This document shows positions 5,909-6,774 of a stretch of 6,774 nt of DNA, piece after piece. Made by a program: the position numbers and the translations under genes. The stretch is from the NCBI GenBank assembly GCA_026991215.1, contig JALXBY010000122.1, positions 1 through 6,774 on the forward strand, given 5' to 3'. The stretch's first letter is position 1, and every line of letters begins with the position of its first letter. The notes below the pieces were generated by a model, which had not been told where the DNA came from, searched no databases, and was given only the letters and a program-made list of their open reading frames with translations. This DNA comes from Anaerolineales bacterium. Its GTDB lineage: Bacteria > Chloroflexota > Anaerolineae > Anaerolineales > DRMV01.

Positions 5909-6526
5909 TCATTCTTCCGCGGCCTCGGCCTCGCCTTCTTCGGTCTCGCCCTCGCCGGCCTCTTCTTCGGCCTCCACCGCGGCGACGATGACCTCATCGG
6001 CCGGGTGCAGGACCTTGACCTCAGGCGGCAGCACCAGGTCGGCCACGGTGATGGTATCCCCAGGCTCGGCCAGGCGGGAAAGGTCGATGACGATTTGTTC
6101 GGGCAGTTTCTCGGGCAGGGCCTCCACCGTCAGGGTTTCCAGTTGCTGCACGATGGTGGCCCCCATGCGGGCCGCGGGCGCCTCGCCCTGCAGCACCACC
6201 GAGACCTCGGCCTCCACCGTCTCGGTCAGGGAGACGGCCTGAAAGTCCACGTGCAGCAGTTTCCCGGTGAGGATGTCCCGCTGCCGCTCCCGGATGATGA
6301 CGGGGTAGGTCTGGTCATCGTCCTCGACGTACAGGTCCAGCAAGGTCGAAGGCCCGGCCGTGCTCACGATTTTGGCCGTGCTGCGGTAGTCCAGTTCCAG
6401 GGGAATGGGGTCGGGCACGGTGGGGCCGTACAGGATGGCCGGGAGTTTCCCCTCCCGGCGCAGGCGCCGGACCTTCTTGCCGAAAACCGTGCGTCGGCGG
6501 GCTTGCAATCGGGGTCGTTCGGCCAT
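5909..6526 (-). CDS. rplY: Large-subunit ribosomal protein bL25, CTC (general stress protein) form
   Basis: A 205-residue 5S rRNA-binding protein of the 50S subunit. The N-terminal L25 domain is recognisable from the basic RRRTVFGKKVRRLRREGKLPA stretch and ILYGP (about residues 11-36), then LLHVDFQAV near the end of that domain; this is followed by the C-terminal beta-domain of the CTC family (VEAEVSVVLQGEAPA through VKVLHPADEVIVAAV). The tail is a strongly acidic Glu/Gly/Ala run, common in long bL25 forms. ATG 6526 is chosen because it follows GGGAGG (6540-6535) with normal spacing and yields the family N-terminus; an in-frame ATG at 6634 would lie upstream of the probable promoter. The gene appears monocistronic, between its promoter at 6607-6634 and the terminator at 5858-5888. 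In Bacillus the CTC form is stress-induced; no sigma-B-type promoter is evident here. Confidence 0.95.
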   Translation of the reverse strand: MAERPRLQARRRTVFGKKVRRLRREGKLPAILYGPTVPDPIPLELDYRSTAKIVSTAGPSTLLDLYVEDDDQTYPVIIRERQRDILTGKLLHVDFQAVSLTETVEAEVSVVLQGEAPAARMGATIVQQLETLTVEALPEKLPEQIVIDLSRLAEPGDTITVADLVLPPEVKVLHPADEVIVAAVEAEEEAGEGETEEGEAEAAEE

Positions 6527-6539
6527 GGATTCGCCTCCC

Positions 6540-6579
6540 GGAGCGCCTCTCGTCCGCTTTGGCGGACTACCCTCGCTCC
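6540..6579 (-). promoter_or_regulatory. Structured 5' leader of the bL25 gene
   Basis: An inner hairpin pairs GTCCGC (6552-6557) with GCGGAC (6562-6567) around a four-base loop. An outer stem pairs GGAGCG (6540-6545) with CGCTCC (6574-6579). The outer stem abuts the Shine-Dalgarno GGGAGG (6540-6535), overlapping its first base in the transcript. The fold could modulate ribosome access or bind a ribosomal protein; neither is shown. Confidence 0.5.
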
Positions 6580-6606
6580 TTTGTGGTTGGGATGGAAGCC
6601 GGGCCA

Positions 6607-6634
6607 ATTGTACACGGGGTCGAAGGGGCGTCAA
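6607..6634 (-). promoter_or_regulatory. Sigma70-like promoter of the bL25 gene
   Basis: Read on the minus strand, TTGACG (6634-6629) is followed after 16 bases by TACAAT (6612-6607), each five of six matches to the consensus boxes. Transcription would begin near 6600, giving a leader of about 75 bases. A second TTGACG lies ten bases further upstream (6644-6639); it is probably a chance tandem or an alternative box. Confidence 0.75.
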
Positions 6635-6692
6635 GGTGCGTCAAAGTCTGTCGCATACCCATAAGTCGCAGTCATAAATTATAAACGACAAA

Positions 6693-6738
6693 TGCGCCCT
6701 CCGGTATGATTTTTAAAAACCCACAACCGGAGGGCGCA
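6693..6738 (+). promoter_or_regulatory. Inverted repeat that would hide the ribosome-binding site of the gene at 6741
   Basis: TGCGCCCTCCGGT (6693-6705) pairs perfectly with ACCGGAGGGCGCA (6726-6738) around 20 bases. The right arm contains the GGAGG Shine-Dalgarno and ends two bases before the ATG. The inter-arm region starts with a good -10 box, TATGAT (6705-6710), although no clear -35 box precedes it. A transcript begun just after that box would lack the left arm and leave the Shine-Dalgarno free, while a read-through transcript would bury it. IS10 and IS50 use this design to block transposase synthesis from outside promoters. Confidence 0.6.
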
Positions 6739-6740
6739 CC

Positions 6741-6774
6741 ATGCAAGAAAACAAACGCTTCGCTCACATTCTAC
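6741..6774 (+). CDS. Start of an unidentified gene, 11 codons then window edge
   Basis: An ATG at 6741 preceded by GGAGGGCGCACC opens a frame reading MQENKRFAHIL before the window ends. The fragment is too short to identify. Base use is more A-rich than in the neighbouring genes, and the hairpin over the Shine-Dalgarno recalls insertion-sequence transposase genes, so a mobile-element origin is possible. It could equally be an ordinary gene with a regulatory leader. Confidence 0.5.
   Translation, partial: MQENKRFAHIL

Noticed and set aside
6680..6685. TATAAA as the -10 box of the gene at 6741
   Set aside because: No -35-like sequence lies at the right distance, and AT-rich tracts match this hexamer easily; TATGAT at 6705-6710 is the better, still unproven, candidate.

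Overview
This GC-rich, gene-dense window looks like chromosomal DNA of a bacterium, most likely a member of the Chloroflexota (Anaerolineae/Ardenticatenia-like). That assignment is inference. It rests on high GC, an archaeal-type HMG-CoA synthase/thiolase pair in an otherwise bacterial setting, a Pro/Thr-rich linker after a secretion signal, and a long-tailed bL25 (CTC-type) ribosomal protein. No rRNA, tRNA or CRISPR array is visible.

Layout. (1) 1-519, minus: the N-terminal part of tRNA(Ile)-lysidine synthase (tilS), cut by the window edge. (2) 520-833: non-coding DNA with a degenerate 21-23 bp tandem repeat built on the core GGCTACACGAA; an exact 15-bp copy of its first unit also lies inside tilS. 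(3) 834-3144, minus: a two-gene operon of archaeal-type HMG-CoA synthase (3144-2089) followed by an SCP-x-like thiolase-fold protein (2064-910), closed by a near-ideal intrinsic terminator. The synthase keeps its Glu/Cys/His catalytic residues. The thiolase has lost its nucleophilic Cys and two active-site His residues. (4) 3145-3494: divergent control region with a CRP/FNR-family-like palindrome. (5) 3495-5831, plus: a respiratory module, a secreted, C-terminally anchored octahaem cytochrome c of the tetrathionate reductase (OTR) family and a four-helix di-haem cytochrome b. (6) 5858-5888: a shared terminator between convergent genes. (7) 5909-6526, minus: rplY/ctc (bL25) with its own sigma70-like promoter and a structured leader. 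(8) 6693-6774, plus: a 13-bp inverted repeat that would hide the Shine-Dalgarno of a gene beginning at 6741, of which only 11 codons are present; a transposase is possible but unproven.

How the parts work together. The cytochrome pair reads as a quinone-linked electron-transfer complex: the cytochrome b would exchange electrons with the membrane quinone pool and pass them to or from the extracytoplasmic octahaem enzyme. The synthase/thiolase pair would ordinarily supply HMG-CoA for the mevalonate route to isoprenoids, but the thiolase here appears unable to do standard thiolase chemistry. The least explained items are that thiolase, the repeat array beside tilS, and the hairpin-guarded gene start at the right edge.
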